64,000 nucleotides of DNA from Proteles cristata cristata (GCA_017311185.1 JAESUZ010000425.1:310001-374000); one strand, 5' to 3'. Shown: positions 36,201-46,272, counted from the stretch's first letter. Notes: generated from the letters alone by a model not told the origin. Made by a program: numbers and translations.

Positions 36201-38170
36201 GCGTTGGGCTCTGTGCTGACAGCTCAGAGCCTGGAGCCTGCTTCGGATTCTGTGTCTCCCTCTCTGACCCTTCCCTGCTCACGCTGTCTCTCTCTCAGAA
36301 ATAAATAAAACAAAAAAAAAAAAACAAACTTGGGATGGTCTAGTATTTTATTGGTGGGCTGGCTGTGGAAAGGCTGGCTATGGAGTCACATTCCATAGAA
36401 TGTGGCCTGAAACACTGGGAACAGTGCTGCTCTTTCCTGGGATGGGGAAGGCTTGGGGCGAGCAGACTTTCTTAGGGGCAAGTCAAGGGTTTGCTGTTCC
36501 CCACGTTAAGTTTGAAGTGCCATCCATCTCTTGAGGTGCCTCCAAGAGATGGTGGGCAGCAGGTCACCCATGTGAGCTGGAGCCCTTGGGAAGGGTGTGG
36601 CTGGAGACAAAGATACAACTCGGCAGGGCTGGAATGGAAGCCACACAGCTGTTGCGAGGCCAGGATCTGAGTTCTCCTTGGTAACACCCCAGCAGCGGGT
36701 CTTGCTGGCCAAGGGTTCTCACCGATTTTTCTGGTTCACCTTCAACACCTGCTTTCGGAGCAGGTAGTCCCTGAGAGCCTCCACGTCATAGAAGCGGTCA
36801 GCCAGGAACTGGAGCAGCGACCTCTCCTTCTGATTGCCCTCTGGGGCCAACACTCTGCTCAGGCCCCGGATGCCCCTGGTACCCCCTTTCCATACTGGGG
36901 CCAGCAGGTGCAGGGACTGGGGAGGATGGGAAAGGAGAGTCAGAGCCTGATACCCCTGTTCTGGGTCCATGAATCGTCCCCCCAACACTGCTTCCTGGCT
37001 CACAGATTTCTCCTTTCAGAACTTCCAAATTCTGCTTTTGGGATTACCCCCCCAAAATGTCCCCATGTTTCCCCCAAGTTCAACCCCAAATTCTCTCTTT
37101 GATTTGGCCATTCTTGGTCATACCAATTCTCCCCTCATCTTTCCCAAACCCTTATTTTTGTCTATTATCCGACCTCTTAATTTCCCACAAGATACCCCTT
37201 TAATTTTATCCCATTTTCCCTGGAGTCTTCCTAAATAACCGAATTTTATCCTCCCCAAAATGTATTATTTTTAAAAGTAATCTCTCCACCCAGTGCAGGG
37301 CTTGAACTCACAGCCCCCAAGATCAAGAGCCCCACGCCCCACCGACGGAACCAGTCAGGCGCCCCTCCCCAAAATATTATCTTAATTTTTCTCCAAACCA
37401 CCCTTAATTTACTTCTTCCAGTCTTTTCTCAGCCTGCCCCAATTTCTCATTCTGCTTCAACCAAATTCTCAGTAATTTGCCCAAATCCTTATTTTCCCTC
37501 AAAATTCCTAGGTCCCCAACCTCTCACTTTATTTTTCCCTAAATCCATTCCTTGATTTTACTCAGGTTTTCCTACATTCCCTCCAGGAATATCGCAAATT
37601 CTCCCCTTAATTTCCCCCAGGTCCTTCCTTCGGAACTCCTAAATTCACCCTTTGCTTCCTTTCCTCCATTCCCATCATCCCTTTGTTTTTCCATAAAAAT
37701 TCCTTACTCTCCAATGAGCTCTCCTCGCCTGTGTCCTTTCGTCTCTCACCCTAGGAACTCAAACCCTGGCTTCCCCTCCACTCCCTCCCTAACCCTCTTC
37801 CCCGGCGGGTCCCACTCCCAGGCACTAGCCAGTCCGACTCTCCGCGCCCGCAATTGGAGCCCTCCCTCTGATTGGCTGGGTGCGCCATTTTCGGAACACA
37901 CTCCCTGCCTCCCCATTGGTCTCCCCGCTAAGTCCCCGCCCCACTGTCTCCCTAAAGCGCCTCTGCTGTCTGCGACTCAAACCGATTCTTCCCGGCCCCC
38001 AGAGGCGGCACTGTGGTCCCATCGGAAGCTTCAGCGGGAAAGGCCTCATGTTCTCTCTTGCCCTTTGCTCCCTGGGTGTTGACAGAAACCCCGAAGGGTG
38101 AGACAACAGAGGAGACTTCAATTTGGGGGCTCTCGGAGATCCGGTCACTTACCGCCCTGGGCGCCGCCAT
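33251..38170 (-). CDS. DMAC2: Distal membrane-arm assembly component 2 (ATP5SL), 6 exons
   Basis: Coding exons in transcript order are 38170-38153, 36916-36723, 34828-34748, 34240-34104, 34009-33847 and 33428-33251. All have GT-AG borders and consistent phases, giving 256 aa plus stop (human about 257). The product is a mitochondrial matrix protein needed to assemble the distal membrane arm of complex I, formerly called ATP synthase subunit s-like. It has an Arg-rich N-terminal presequence (MAAPRA plus exon 2), then a segment with [18 protein letters not shown], then leucine-rich repeats of the AMN1 type ([42 protein letters not shown]). Exon 1 encodes only six residues. Residue 198, made across the exon 5-6 junction, is Trp where human, from memory, has Gln. 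Intron 2 hosts L2, SINE and 5S-derived insertions. ERICH4 starts about 4 kb away in the divergent direction. Confidence 0.95.
34480..34620 (-). repeat. MIR SINE fragment
   Basis: Antisense MIR in DMAC2 intron 3, with 'acatttactgagcacgtgtg' and 'gcccgtcttacaggtgacag'. Diverged, limits approximate. Confidence 0.55.
35189..35409 (+). mobile_element. CAN-SINE, TGCC subfamily, full length
   Basis: Plus-strand copy starting GGGGCGCCTGGGTGGCTTAG, with 'ctgactgccagctcagagcc' and ending 'tcctagaaataaattaaaa'. The target-site duplication is 'aagaaatacgtct' on the left and 'aagaaatacatct' on the right. Confidence 0.95.
35575..35651 (+). pseudogene. Truncated 5S rRNA retrocopy, tailless
   Basis: From 35576 the sequence follows mammalian 5S rRNA from its first base (GTCTACGGCCATACCACCCT) to about residue 85 (TACTTGGATG), with three visible differences. 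It is cut before box C is complete, and there is no oligo(A) tail. The 13-bp direct repeat 'gacaccatgctgg' flanks it exactly at 35562-35574 and 35652-35664. This fits a tailless L1-mediated retropseudogene inserted into an antisense L2. Box A is mostly kept but box C is lost, so pol III activity is unlikely. Confidence 0.9.
35796..35945 (-). mobile_element. CAN-SINE, short
   Basis: Minus-strand copy, internally shortened, from the T run to 'actgagccacccaggtgccc', inside the antisense L2 of DMAC2 intron 2. Confidence 0.88.
36121..36327 (+). mobile_element. CAN-SINE
   Basis: Plus-strand copy of the common type ('ctgacagctcagagcc', no TGCC insert), with A tail. It is flanked by the direct repeat 'tgggatggtcta' (about 36108 and 36331). 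Confidence 0.94.
37264..37365 (-). mobile_element. Older CAN-SINE fragment
   Basis: Minus-strand old-type copy in DMAC2 intron 1, with 'gtgcagggcttgaactcaca' and 'aagatcaagagccccacgcc', ending 'agtcaggcgcccc'. Confidence 0.75.
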
Positions 38171-38300
38171 CTTGCTTGGCTACGTAACCGGAAGGGGCCG
38201 GTTTTTCTTAGTCCACTCTCTGGGTTGAGCATGTGACTGCTTTTCCTAGGGCGACGCCCCCTCTATTTTTCAAGTCTCCTCTTAAAGGCGCACGCACTTT
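38171..38300 (-). promoter_or_regulatory. DMAC2: DMAC2 promoter
   Basis: An ETS-type site ACCGGAAG lies at 38187-38194 next to TACGTA at 38181-38186, 10-25 bp upstream of the start codon. The start codon itself lies in a YY1-like AAGATGGCGGC. No TATA box was seen. This is typical of housekeeping mitochondrial genes. Start site not determined. Confidence 0.6.
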
Positions 38301-39239
38301 TTACTCTGGTTTAGGCATTCCTCCCAGCGCCATTTCCATGGTCCTTACAATCAGACTCTGCAGCCTTTTCCTAGGAGATAGCGGGTAGTCGTTCCTGGTA
38401 GAGTGCCCTCCCTCCGACTGTAGTGACAGTCCCCGTGAGCGGCTCTCTTCCTTCACCTTTCATTACTGACTAGGAAACGGAGTCATTCTTTACACCAGGA
38501 TCAGGGAAGGAAAAGGGCTAGTGGGTGAGGTTAGACTTCAGGGCAAGCGAGATGAGATCTCAAGACAAGTACTGTGATGTGTTTGGAGTTTCAGTTTGGA
38601 GTTCAACGCCATCTCTTAGTGTGAAGACTCAATATAAAGTCTTGTGGATAGAATTATTCGTTCATTCATCCACAGATATTTACTGAGCACCTACCACGTG
38701 GCCCACACATTGGGTACTGGGGTGACCATGGTGAACAAGACAGACCAAGCCCTTATCTCAGGGAGTCAAACTTTCCAGGGCCAGGAGAGGATTGACAAAC
38801 AAAAGAATAAGGGGAAAATTTAATAAGGGGCAAATAACAACAGGCAATATAATAGGCAATGACTAGGGAGTCAGGGCATCAGTAAAGGCCTTTCCGAAGA
38901 AGTGATATTTAAGTGGAGATGAAGGATAAGAGGGAAATAGCCATTCAAAGATCTAGGGGAAAGGTGTTCCAGAAGTACAGCCAGTGCAAAGGTCCAGGGG
39001 TGGAAACCAGCTGTCAGAGAGAAGTAGGAGACTAGGTCAGAGAGGCGGGCAGGAAGCAGACTGTGCTGTATTCTATACTCAGGGGCATGTCATGATATGA
39101 TTTGTTATTTTTTTCTGAATAAATACAGGTTTAATGATCCATTTCTTTGCACAGATAGCTGCAGAGACTTTATAATCCTGGGATATACAGCCATGCAGCA
39201 CAGACCAACTAGCCTATTCTAAACTAAACTTGGCTTCAC

Positions 39240-39487
39240 GGGGCATCTGGGTGGCTCGGTCTGTTGAGCTTCTGACTTCGGTTCAGGTCGTGATCTAAAC
39301 AGTTCGTGGGTTCGAGCCCCACATCAGACTCTATGCTGACAGCTCAAAGCCTGGAGCCTGCTTCAGATTCTGTGTCTCCCTCACTCTCTGCCCCTCCCTC
39401 ACCCCCATACTCTCTCTCTCTCTCTCTCTCTCAAAAATAAACATTAAATAATTTTTAAAAAATAAATAAACATTAATTTAAAAAATC
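39240..39487 (+). mobile_element. CAN-SINE in SRP14 pseudogene 3' UTR
   Basis: Plus-strand copy starting 'ggggcatctgggtggctcgg', with a long CT run and A-rich tail. Flanks 'aaacttggcttcac' and 'aaacttggtttctt' are the duplicated target. Confidence 0.92.
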
Positions 39488-39684
39488 AAATAAACTTGGT
39501 TTCTTACAGCTACCCTGTACACACTGAAGTCCAAAATGACCCTAAAGTCACATGAAAAAAATTATAGGGGAACCAGAAACCGAGCTTTGTGGCCAAAAGT
39601 AAAAACGAAAGGAAAAGTGGTAATTTGGCGGTTAGTTGGAACTCCGGTGCCCTTCACTGTGCTGCTTTGCTCTTCTTCTTGTTG

Positions 39685-39901
39685 TTTTTTAATGTTTTAT
39701 TCATTTCTGAGAGAGAGAGAGAGAGAGAGAGAGAGCAGGGGAGGGTCAGAGAGGGAGGGAAACACAGAATCCAAAATAGGCTCCAGGCTCTGAGCTGTCA
39801 GCACAGAGCCCAACACGGGGCTCGAACCCATGAACCGCAAGATCATGACCAGAGCCGAAGTCGAAGTCAGATGCCCAAGCGACTGAGCCACCAGGCACCC
39901 C
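39685..39901 (-). mobile_element. CAN-SINE near SRP14 pseudogene stop
   Basis: Minus-strand common-type copy with a GA run at 39711-39736. The duplicated target is 'ctgctttgctcttctt' (with one change on the right). Confidence 0.92.
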
Positions 39902-40040
39902 ACTGCTTTGCTCTTCTTACTCTTGTTCTTTTCGTCCTTCTGCCCACCCGTGATAGCTCTCGGTAGGCTTGCGTAAGCCATCTGAAACTTGTTCACTTCT
40001 TTGAAGCCCACCACAGTGCCGATCTTTGCCATCGGTAGCT

Positions 40041-40266
40041 TTTTTTTTTTTTTAAATGTTTTATTTATTTCTAGGAGAGAGAGAGAGAGAGAGACAGCGT
40101 GAGCAGGGGAGGGTCAGAGAGAGAGGGAGTCACAGACTGAAACAGGCTCCAGGCTCCGAGCTGACAGTCAGCACAGAGCCCGACGCGGGGCTCGAACCCA
40201 CGAACCGCGAGATCATGACCTGAGCGAAAGTCGGACGCTTAACCGACTAAGCCACCCAGGCGCCCC
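40041..40266 (-). mobile_element. CAN-SINE, TGCC subfamily, in SRP14 pseudogene
   Basis: Minus-strand copy with 'gctgacagtcagcacagagc' and the head 'cgactaagccacccaggcgc'. The perfect 13-bp target-site duplication 'gccatcggtagct' splits the pseudogene coding region. Confidence 0.95.
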
Positions 40267-40513
40267 CGCCATCGGTAGCTCTTAACAGACACTTGCCGTC
40301 AGAGGGCTCACGGCCCTCCACAGAACCTTTCCTTGGAATGGGTTTCGTTCCACCATCATACTTCTTTAGGGTGATGAACGCGCTGCCCAACAACCAGTAC
40401 TTCTGGAAGAGTCTGGCCAGCTTCGTCAGGAGCTGCTTGCTCTCCAGGAGCACCATGCAGGGCACTGCTGGCTCCCCTGCCTCAGCATAAGGCCCAAGAA
40501 ATTCCTGATTTGC

Positions 40514-40682
40514 ATTTTTAAAAGTATTTATTTATTTTGAGAGAGAGAGAGAGAGAGAGAGAGAGTCCCCAGCACAGAGCCTGATGCAGGCAGGGCTCTA
40601 TCTCATGAACAGCTAGAGCAAGCAAGACCTGAGCCAAAATCAGGAGTCAGACCCTTAACTGACTGAGCCACACAGGTGCCCC
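40514..40682 (-). mobile_element. CAN-SINE at 5' edge of SRP14 pseudogene
   Basis: Minus-strand shortened copy ending 'gagccacacaggtgccc'. Flanks 'cctgatttgcattttt' and 'cctgattgatatttttt' suggest its target was the junction between pseudogene and L2. Confidence 0.88.
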
Positions 40683-40956
40683 TGATTGATATTTTTTCAA
40701 GATCATTTCTTCCAGGTGGAAAACAGACCTTAGGCAGCAAGGGTGGAAGTGGGGGCCAGCGAAGAGGCTACTGGAGAAGTCCAGGCAAGAGATGAATGGT
40801 GATAGGAGCAGAGACGGGCAATGGAAAATGGTGAGAAGTGCTCCGATTATGAGTCTGTTTTGAAGGTTGAGGCAATAACTCGAGAAACTAAAAGGATGGG
40901 AAAGCTAACTATGGAGACAGGGAGACTGGGAAAGTGATAGTTTTGGAAGGGCAAGT

Positions 40957-41408
40957 GTGGTGGGCTGAACGGTGACCCCCCCCCCGCCCCACTCCACACA
41001 CACCCCTCCAAAATTCAAGCCCTGATCCCTGGAACTTGTGAATCTGTTATTTTACGAGGTAAAAGGAAGACGTGACTAAGAATCTTGAGATGGGGAGATT
41101 ATTCTGGATGATCAAGATGGGCCCAATGCAATGACAGGGGTCCGATCAGATAGAAGACAGGGGGTCAGTCAGTAGGAGATGTGACGGTAGATGCAAGAGT
41201 GATTCAAAGAAGGGGCAATGAGCCAAGGAATGTGGTAGCTTCTAGAAGCTGGGAAAGGCTGAGAAATGGATTCTCCCCTAGAGCCTCCAGAAGGAGCCCA
41301 GCCCTGTGGACCTACTTTAGACTTCTGGCCCACAGGACTGGACCAACTGTGTGTCAGTTAAGCCACTAAGTGGGACTTTGTTACCCCGGTAGCAGGAGAC
41401 TCATACAA
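40957..41408 (+). mobile_element. MLT1-type MaLR LTR
   Basis: Old solo LTR of the mammalian apparent LTR-retrotransposon class: 'tggtgggctgaacggtgacc' at the start, 'gagattattctggatgatca' in the middle, then 'gccactaagtgggactttgt' and 'agcaggagactcata' at the end. No internal coding part was seen. Confidence 0.7.
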
Positions 41409-42160
41409 TGGGGTAGGTCCCAACTGAGAATTGTATTGACCGTATTCACCTTGAGATGGCTGAGCCATCTAGGTGGAGATGCTGAGTAGGCGTCTGGAGC
41501 TGGGTACGGAGGTCAGGACTGGAGTCTGAGACCTGGGGGCCATTGACGTGCAGGTGGAATTTGAACATCCTGGGCCTGAGAGAGGGCCTTTTGCAGAGGG
41601 AGGCCCACGCTGATAGCGATGGTATCTGTGGGCAAGTCAGGGGTCAGCAGAGCCTGGTGCTCAGCTATGGGCCAGCAGCCTGGGCCCTGTGGCACCAAAG
41701 CTGTGGAATCGTGGCTTGGAGGAAAGCCCTGGGGTGGCCCAAGTGGGTTAGACAAGGTCCAAGCCAGAGAACGGAGAGGAAGTATGGAGGCTGAGGAGGA
41801 GCAGTGGGAGGGACCCAGGAGGGGTTGGGACAGATGAGGCCAGCCGTCCACAGACCCCAGCACCCACGAGGGGTTAGGCCTGAGGAGGGCTCAAGAGGGG
41901 TGGGGTTCTGGCATCCGCCAGAGCCAGAGCCGGTGTGCCTGGGCCCTTGTGAGCAGAGTTGATGTTAGACTTTAGAAGGAAGAAAACCCCCACGAGGCTG
42001 CCAATTCTTACCAGAGAGTGGACTTTGGAATTCTGTCCCAGGCACCCGCTCCCCCCCACCCCCGCCCTTTGCTCTCCCCCACTTCCCCTGCCAGCTCCTC
42101 GGGGGACTGGGTCATTCGGACCTTGTCACTTCTTCTCCTGGCTGCCACTACTCCGAGACT
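41409..42160. other. ERICH4: Upstream of ERICH4, no other gene seen
   Basis: Unique-looking DNA leading to the ERICH4 start codon, with a C-rich run at about 42044-42100. No TATA box at a persuasive distance was seen, and the transcription start was not located. Confidence 0.4.
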
Positions 42161-43656
42161 ATGGAGCTGTGGAGGCAACTGAGGCAGGCGGGACTGGTGC
42201 CTCCAGGACTGGGCCCACCTCCCCGGGCCCTGAGGGGGCCCCCCCCAGTGAGGACAGCTGGCCAGACCCTCTCGTCCTCAGGAGTAGAAGCTGCAGGTAC
42301 CAGGGAGAGTCTGTTGTGGATCTGGGAGGAGCTGGTGAGTGAGGGTTTGGAGAGGCAAGAGACGGCTGGGGGGTCAGGGGGGAGGGGGGCGCGGAGAACT
42401 CACGTATGAATGGAAATGGATGAAATTGCAAAGGGACCAGAGACTGAAGGACAGAAATTAATAGACAAGGGGGGAAAAAGGAGTTAAGAGACAAGAATAG
42501 AGAAACAGAGAGAGAGAGACAGAGACATAGAAAGACCTAAAGAATGAGAGCCAGGAATAGAGAGAGACTGGGACAGAGAGACTCAGAAAAAGGGAGACAG
42601 AGATAGAAAGCAGAGATTGAGAGCAACTAACAGAGACAGAGAGACTCAGATTGAATCTAAGACAGAGAGATGGAGACAGGCTAAGGCAGGGGCAGAGAAA
42701 TAGAGACAGACAGAAAGGGATATGGAAAGACAGAGACAGACAGAGACAGACAAGGGGGACAGAGAGCAGAGACAGGTAACAAGAGAGAGACACACACGCA
42801 ATAGGGGAGGCACAGAAAGAAAGATTCAGGGACACAGAGAGAGACAGTGAAGGATAATGAAACGGAGAGACAGAGACAGGACGAGACAGAGGCAGAGATC
42901 AGGAGACCCTGTGGGAGAAGCAGGATCGGGGACACAGGGAGACCCTGCCCACATGCTGGGGGCCTGGATTGTTGAAGAACAGCTTCCTTTCGAATTGTAT
43001 TAAAGATGGTAAAGTGATAGGCTGGGGAGAGAGAAGGGCTCAGCTCCGAACACAGTAGGGGCAAGTGGGAATTTCTAGCGAAGGAGAGGGCGGGGATCAG
43101 CGGATGGAAAATCTAAGTGAAACCATCAGTGGGAAGCGGGACAGCTGGAGGCAGGCCAGGGAGGTGAGAGGTGACCTGGGCAGGGGTGGGGCGTGAGGAA
43201 CAGGATCAGATATCGGGAGTGATCAGACATGGAGGCGGGGAGATTGTTGGTAAACCTGGATTTACACGGAAACGCACAGATAGGCCCAGGGAGGGTTTAG
43301 GAGTTCAGCCAAATTTGATCAAGCCAAGAATCTTTGCCAGGACTCCAGCAGGTTGGGGGCGGGGGGCACACTGACCCCCTGCCCTCCGGGGTGGGATGCC
43401 CATGACTCCCCCTTCCCACTGGCAGTGGTACCTCCGCCAAGTGGATGTCCAGCTACTGGGCCAGCTGTGCAGCCTGGGGCTGGAGATGGGGGCGCTGCGG
43501 GAGGACCTGGTCACCTTCCTGGAAGAGGAGGAGAGCCTCGTGGAGGAAGAGGAGGAGGAGGAGGAAGAGCCTCAGAGGAAGCAGGAGGAAGGACACCTGG
43601 GGGTCTCCTGCTCGGCCCCAGGCCACCAGATCCCCGACTTTGAGATGACGATCTGA
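42161..43656 (+). CDS. ERICH4: Glutamate-rich protein 4, two exons
   Basis: Exons 42161-42334 and 43426-43656 join at phase 0 across a GT-AG intron to 134 aa (human about 130). The start MELWRQLRQAGLVPPGLGPP, the central VDVQLLGQLCSLGLEMGALR and the end DFEMTI match ERICH4 (C19orf69) as remembered. The function is unknown. Visible parts are a Pro- and Gly-rich N-terminus, an amphipathic leucine-rich central helix (about residues 61-92), then an acidic tract with nine consecutive Glu (98-106). No signal peptide or membrane span was seen. Intron 1 contains a long purine tract. The gene lies head to head with DMAC2 across about 4 kb of repeats. Confidence 0.92.
42470..42910 (+). repeat. Purine-rich GAGACAG tract in ERICH4 intron 1
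   Basis: About 440 bp of imperfect GAGACAGA-type units, nearly all A and G with scattered C and T, on the coding strand. The complement gives a false Ser/Leu-rich open frame. It is not attached to a SINE head. Confidence 0.8.
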
Positions 43657-43879
43657 GGCCCTGACAGGTGCTTCCGATTGACACATGAATGAGATGCAAA
43701 TTTGTGCAAAGGACAAAGTGCTTTGCAAAGGATTTGCAGGTCAAATCAACCTGCCAAGGTGGATCTGGAATCAGCATCTGTTCCTCGAGCAAATACATTC
43801 TCTGAAAATGTCTGCGTGGAGATTGAAGGGCTGGCCTGGGATCTGGGGGAGTGTTTGCAGGGGAGACGTGGGCCTTGCA

Positions 43880-44140
43880 AATAGGATGCAGATGCTCGCA
43901 GATGATCAAGGCATTGCTGTGGCGGCCACCGCCCCTCGTGGCTGTTGAGCACTTGAAACATGGCCAGTCTGAATTGAGGTGCACTGGACACGTGGCTACA
44001 GATCGAATTTCAAAGACTTCCTATGATACAACATATATTTGAGACATTTTAATAATCTAAAAATTTTGTTGAGATGCTACTTTCTGCATAATGGGGTAAA
44101 TAAAAATATTATTAAAATGAATCTCTTCTGTGTGTTTGAA
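43880..44140 (-). mobile_element. MER5-like hAT DNA transposon remnant
   Basis: 'gttgagcacttgaaacatgg', 'gaggtgcactggacacgtgg', 'ggggtaaataaaaatattat' and 'aaaatgaatctcttctgtgt' follow the order of a nonautonomous hAT-Charlie element of the MER5 group. It lies in the presumed ERICH4 3' UTR or just beyond. Family named from memory. Confidence 0.6.
44099..44104 (+). promoter_or_regulatory. ERICH4: Candidate polyadenylation signal of ERICH4
   Basis: AATAAA, 442 nt after the ERICH4 stop and the first canonical signal found there. It lies inside the MER5-like element and is followed by T- and GT-rich sequence. Use is inferred. Confidence 0.45.
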
Positions 44141-44190
44141 AATTTTTGAATGTGGTAAAATGTATATAATAAATTTTACTATTTTAGCCA

Positions 44191-44407
44191 TTTAAAAAAT
44201 TTTTAATGAGTATTTATTTTGGAGAGAGAGGGAGAGAGACAGCACGAGCAAGGAGGGCCTGAGAGAAAGAGAGACACAGAATCCGAAGCAGGCTCCAGGC
44301 TCTGAGCTGTCAGCACAGAGCCCAATGTGGGGCTCGAACTTGTGAACCAAGAGATCATGACCTGAACCAAAGTCAGACACTTAACCGACTGAGCCACCCA
44401 GGCGCCC
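44191..44407 (-). mobile_element. CAN-SINE
   Basis: Minus-strand common-type copy ('gagctgtcagcacagagccc') with head 'cgactgagccacccaggcgc'. Confidence 0.92.
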
Positions 44408-44872
44408 CTCTCCAGCCTTGTTTTAGGGAGACTGAGTTCCATTCTCTACCCCCGTCGCACGGGCATTGAATAAAAGTCTTCTTTGCCTCTTTGCTTTGTT
44501 GGTGTAAGTTTCAGTCTGATCCAGGCCTATAGTTCGCTGAGCGGCATTTGGGACACAGCGTCAATCCTTAACCATGTTTTCAAATCTTCCACTTTCTTCC
44601 TTTGTCGGGCTCCATCCTCCACTCCCTGCCCTGCTGAGTTGGGTCCAGAGGGGGAGGTGGCCTGATTCCCCAGACTGTTCAGGGGCCCCAAGTTGCCTTG
44701 TAGCTGGAGTTTGTCCCCAGGGTATGAGAAGGCTGTGCACTAAAGCAGAGGGTTTCCCAGGGACCTGGAGGGATGGCGCCCCTGCGGTTATAAAGCCCAT
44801 GTTTTCACTTCACCCTCAAGGCGTGAAATCACACAGACTTAAAAAGACATTCTGTCATAAAACAGAACTGTA

Positions 44873-45071
44873 GGGGGCACCTGGGTGGCTCGGTTGGTGA
44901 GGTGTTCGACTCTTGATTTCGACGCAGGTCATGATCTCAGGGTCAAGGGATGAACCCCAAGTCGGGCTCTGTGACGAACATGGAGCCTGTTTGGGATTCT
45001 TTCTCTCCCTCTTCCACTCCCTCTGGCTCCCGTGAGCCCCTCCCCCGCCAAGTAAAAATTACAACAAAAAA
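44873..45071 (+). mobile_element. CAN-SINE, older type
   Basis: Plus-strand copy starting 'gggggcacctgggtggctcg', with 'gactcttgatttcgacgcag' and a C-rich body instead of a CT run, then an A-rich tail. Confidence 0.88.
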
Positions 45072-45861
45072 CCCCACCACAACTCTAGTGGACAGGCAGA
45101 TCCTCGCACAGTCAGCCGCCTGAGCATCCGCACTGGCATCATGCAACAAGGAAATGAGCAGGAGTGAGGTCTGATGGACAGAACTGCAGCTGACTGTGGG
45201 CCCCCGGAGCACAGTGCCATCCAGGGACAGCTTCCCTTTGGGTTCCAGCGTCCCTCTAGGCCAAGCCCTAGTTGCTGGCTGCTGGCTGCCCTCCGGAGCA
45301 GTGGTGGGTAATGGCCTGGGGAAGGGGCCACCACCCAGCTGGGGGCGAATCTTGACACTCAGGGCGTCAGCTACTCTGGCTCTTGGAGAGCTTACATTCC
45401 ATAAGGTAGGAGCTTAGCACCTGATATCCCCAGAGCTTATTCAAACTGGGAATTCCCATTCAATCTGTTTTCATCCCTAAATACTATACAGACACCTATT
45501 TGTCTGATTTTGACCTTCGTATAGAGAGGAAAGTATTTCTTTTAACTTTTTATTATGAAGAACGTAACATACAAAAAGAAAGAATAACAGTCATATAGCC
45601 ACCCCAGAGATAAAATTGTTATTATTTTTTGGTCATATGTGTCATCTGTCTCTATCTTTCATGTACTAGTCCCCCACCCCCTACAAAACCATGAACAAAT
45701 TAATTACAGACATCATAATATTCTGCCCCAGAATACTTCCACCTGCTTCTCTTCAGGAGATACTCATTCCCCCAATGCTATTGGAAATACCTGACAGAAT
45801 TATAATTCCCTAACATCAAATGCCGTGTTCATGTTCCAACTCCCCCATAAGTTTGTGGTAA
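45072..45861. other. No gene; old LINE-like sequence in second half
   Basis: 45072-45480 looks unique. From about 45500 to 45850, phrases such as 'tattatgaagaacgtaacat' and 'attacagacatcataatatt' resemble old L1 3' regions. Only a weak assignment is possible. Confidence 0.4.
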
Positions 45862-46033
45862 TTTTTTTAATGTTTATTTTTTGAGAGAGAGAGAGAAAGA
45901 GAGAGAGAGAGGATCTGAAGTGGGCTCTGCACTGACAGCAGGGAGCCTGATGTGGGGCTCAAACTGATGAGCCATGAGATCATGACCTGAGCTGAAGTCG
46001 GAGGCTTAACCCACTGAGCCACCCAAGTGCCCC
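45862..46033 (-). mobile_element. CAN-SINE
   Basis: Minus-strand short copy from 'tttttttaatgtttattttt' to 'gagccacccaagtgcccc'. Confidence 0.88.
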
Positions 46034-46049
46034 TATCTTCTTTATTCTT

Positions 46050-46272
46050 TTTTTTTTTTTTAATATTTTTATTTATTTCTAGGAGAGAGTGAGAGAGAGA
46101 CAGCGTGAGCAGGGGAGGGTCAGAGAGAGAGGGAGTCCCAGACTGAAACAGGCTCCAGGCTCTGAGCTGGCAGTCAGCACAGAGCCCGACGCAGGGCTCC
46201 AACCCACGAACCGCGAGATCATGACTTAAGCGAAAGTTGGACGCTTAACCAACTAAGCCACCCAGGCGCCCC
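46050..46272 (-). mobile_element. CAN-SINE, TGCC subfamily
   Basis: Minus-strand copy with 'gctggcagtcagcacagagc'. The perfect 17-bp duplication 'ctatcttctttattctt' flanks it (46033-46049 and 46273-46289). Confidence 0.95.

Larger units (their letters stand above)
39105..40505 (-). pseudogene. SRP14P: SRP14 processed pseudogene, broken by SINEs
   Basis: The minus strand carries an intronless copy of the 14-kDa signal recognition particle (Alu-domain) protein. The start codon is at 40456, followed by residues like MVLLESKQLLTKLARLFQK and ITLKKYDGGTKPIPRKG up to RATDG. Then comes a CAN-SINE (40041-40266), the part KEVNKFQMAYASLPRA (39905-40036), a second CAN-SINE (39685-39901) and the end KKSKAAQ with TGA at 39654-39656. 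A small deletion at the KKKIS site shifts the frame, so it cannot encode SRP14. The putative 3' UTR, with an ATTAAA and an A-rich tail (T run at about 39105-39114), is split by a third SINE. Flanking 'tgatttg' at 39098-39104 and 40506-40512 is the likely target-site duplication. Confidence 0.9.
38655..40950 (-). mobile_element. L2 LINE, antisense, with nested insertions
   Basis: Left part 38655-39104 ('atatttactgagcacctacc', 'aaggcctttccgaagaagtg', 'gtgcaaaggtccaggggtgg') and right part about 40683-40950 ('gaggctactggagaagtcca', 'gagatgaatggtgataggag') are consecutive pieces of antisense L2. Between them are an SRP14 retrocopy and several CAN-SINEs. Confidence 0.75.

Noticed and set aside
42458..43064. 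Ser/Leu/Cys-rich open frames opposite ERICH4 intron 1
   Set aside because: Translation of the complement of a GAGACAG repeat.
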